DNA from: Phycisphaerales bacterium
GTDB lineage: Bacteria > Planctomycetota > Phycisphaerae > Sedimentisphaerales > Anaerobacaceae
Direction of reading: 5' to 3'
Assembly: GCA_011057845.1 (NCBI GenBank)
Contig: DSDB01000552.1
Coordinates: forward strand, 1 to 5,496
DNA length: 5,496 nucleotides
Below the pieces are notes generated by a model. That model searched no databases, was not told the DNA's origin, and worked only from the letters and a program-made list of their open reading frames with translations. Shown piece by piece: positions 4,978-5,496 of the stretch; the first letter of the stretch is position 1, and the number at the start of each line of letters is the position of its first letter. The position numbers and the translations under genes were made by a program.

Positions 4978-5496
4978 CTAGGGCGTACGGACCCTCTGCC
5001 GGGCAAAGATGTCGAGCAGGGCGCGCCAGAATCCGTCGGAACCCTCGGCCTTGAGGAGCTGCTCCCGCAACGGCGGGCGGCTCATCGCCATGCAGATGGC
5101 CCGCAGGATCTGCAATTGGGCCTCCGCCTGGTCCACGGGCGTCAGCACCAGGAAGATCAGGTGAGTGGGCTTGCCGTCGGGAGAGTTCCAGTCAATACCC
5201 GAAACGGACCGCCCCACCGCAATGACGGGGCTTCGCAGGCTCTCCAATCGAGCATGAGGGATCGCGACGCCCTCCTCCACGGCCGTGCCCATACCCTGCT
5301 CCCTCGCGAGCACCGCCGACGTCAACTCGTCCTTGCCGGGCAGATGCTCCTGTCGGCCGACCAACTCGCACAGTTCGGCGATGGCCTCGTCGCGGGCGGC
5401 CGCCTTGAGTTCGCCCAGCACCCCGCGGCGAAGCACGAACTCCTCGACACTGACCTCCTTGCGCCGACGCAGCGCCCAGTTCATCCACGGCCCCAG
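4978..5496 (-). CDS. PTS EIIA type-2 domain (PtsN/fructose family), probably C-terminal part of a larger protein
   Basis: An EIIA type-2 domain fills most of the visible 172 residues, which end at TAG (4978-4980). Numbering from the first visible Met (ATG 5484), the active-site His77 lies in EEGVAIPHARLE, preceded by REQGMGTAV, the usual phosphorylation-site context. HLIFLVLTPVDQAEAQLQIL and a final FWRALLDIF helix complete the fold. EIIA domains accept phosphate from HPr at this histidine and pass it to a sugar EIIB or act as a regulatory signal. The frame stays open beyond ATG 5484 to the window edge, adding LGPW. That ATG has no convincing ribosome site, and LGPWMNWALRRRKEVSVEEF reads like the cytoplasmic end of a last membrane helix with positive residues. 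I infer a transporter-EIIA fusion, such as the Kef-type cation/proton antiporters known to carry this domain. If ATG 5484 is the true start, it is a 168-residue PtsN-like protein. EIIA family is certain; fusion is inference. Confidence 0.85.
   Translation of the reverse strand: MGPWMNWALRRRKEVSVEEFVLRRGVLGELKAAARDEAIAELCELVGRQEHLPGKDELTSAVLAREQGMGTAVEEGVAIPHARLESLRSPVIAVGRSVSGIDWNSPDGKPTHLIFLVLTPVDQAEAQLQILRAICMAMSRPPLREQLLKAEGSDGFWRALLDIFARQRVRTP

Overview
The window is GC-rich and densely coded. It suggests a member of the Planctomycetota, perhaps Phycisphaerae or Sedimentisphaerales. The grounds are an NfeD/slipin pair next to a tiny free-standing zinc ribbon of a planctomycete type, an exported PQQ-like beta-propeller, and a PTS EIIA domain that seems to be the tail of a membrane protein. 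This assignment is inference; no rRNA or other marker is present.

The left third (1-1307) is read on the plus strand. It holds the last 41 codons of an NfeD-type protein, a complete 322-residue SPFH/stomatin-family slipin (paraslipin type), and a 40-residue C-x-C/C-x2-C zinc-ribbon protein. Spacings of 50 and 38 bases suggest one transcript. NfeD and slipin are known membrane-associated partners; the role of the zinc ribbon is unknown.

The middle (1304-4432) is a minus-strand run with gaps of 66 and 48 bases. In transcription order it holds a 97-residue protein of unknown function, an exported beta-propeller protein of 369 residues, and purH, which carries out the last two steps of IMP synthesis. 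A fair sigma70-like promoter (TTGCAA, 17 bases, TATCCT) lies upstream of the first gene. The run meets the plus-strand group head-on: the stop codon of purH and that of the zinc-ribbon gene overlap in the four bases CTAA, leaving no space for a terminator.

The 545 bases from 4433 to 4977 hold no gene I can support. Apart from the promoter they consist of repeats: three copies of an A-rich motif around AAACGCAAA, two direct and one inverted; a second pair of inverted repeats nested inside; an 8-bp-stem hairpin; a REP-like palindrome of the kind that reads MPAQAGIQ when translated; and a perfect 14-bp tandem duplication. This is the least explained part of the window.

The right end (4978-5496) is a minus-strand EIIA domain (PtsN/fructose type, active-site histidine in IPHAR). 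Its reading frame stays open to the window edge, so it is probably the C-terminal part of a larger protein.

No tRNA, rRNA, CRISPR array, insertion sequence or complete rho-independent terminator was found. I see no clear new defence or metabolic system. The repeat island and the two small unassigned genes are the points most worth following.
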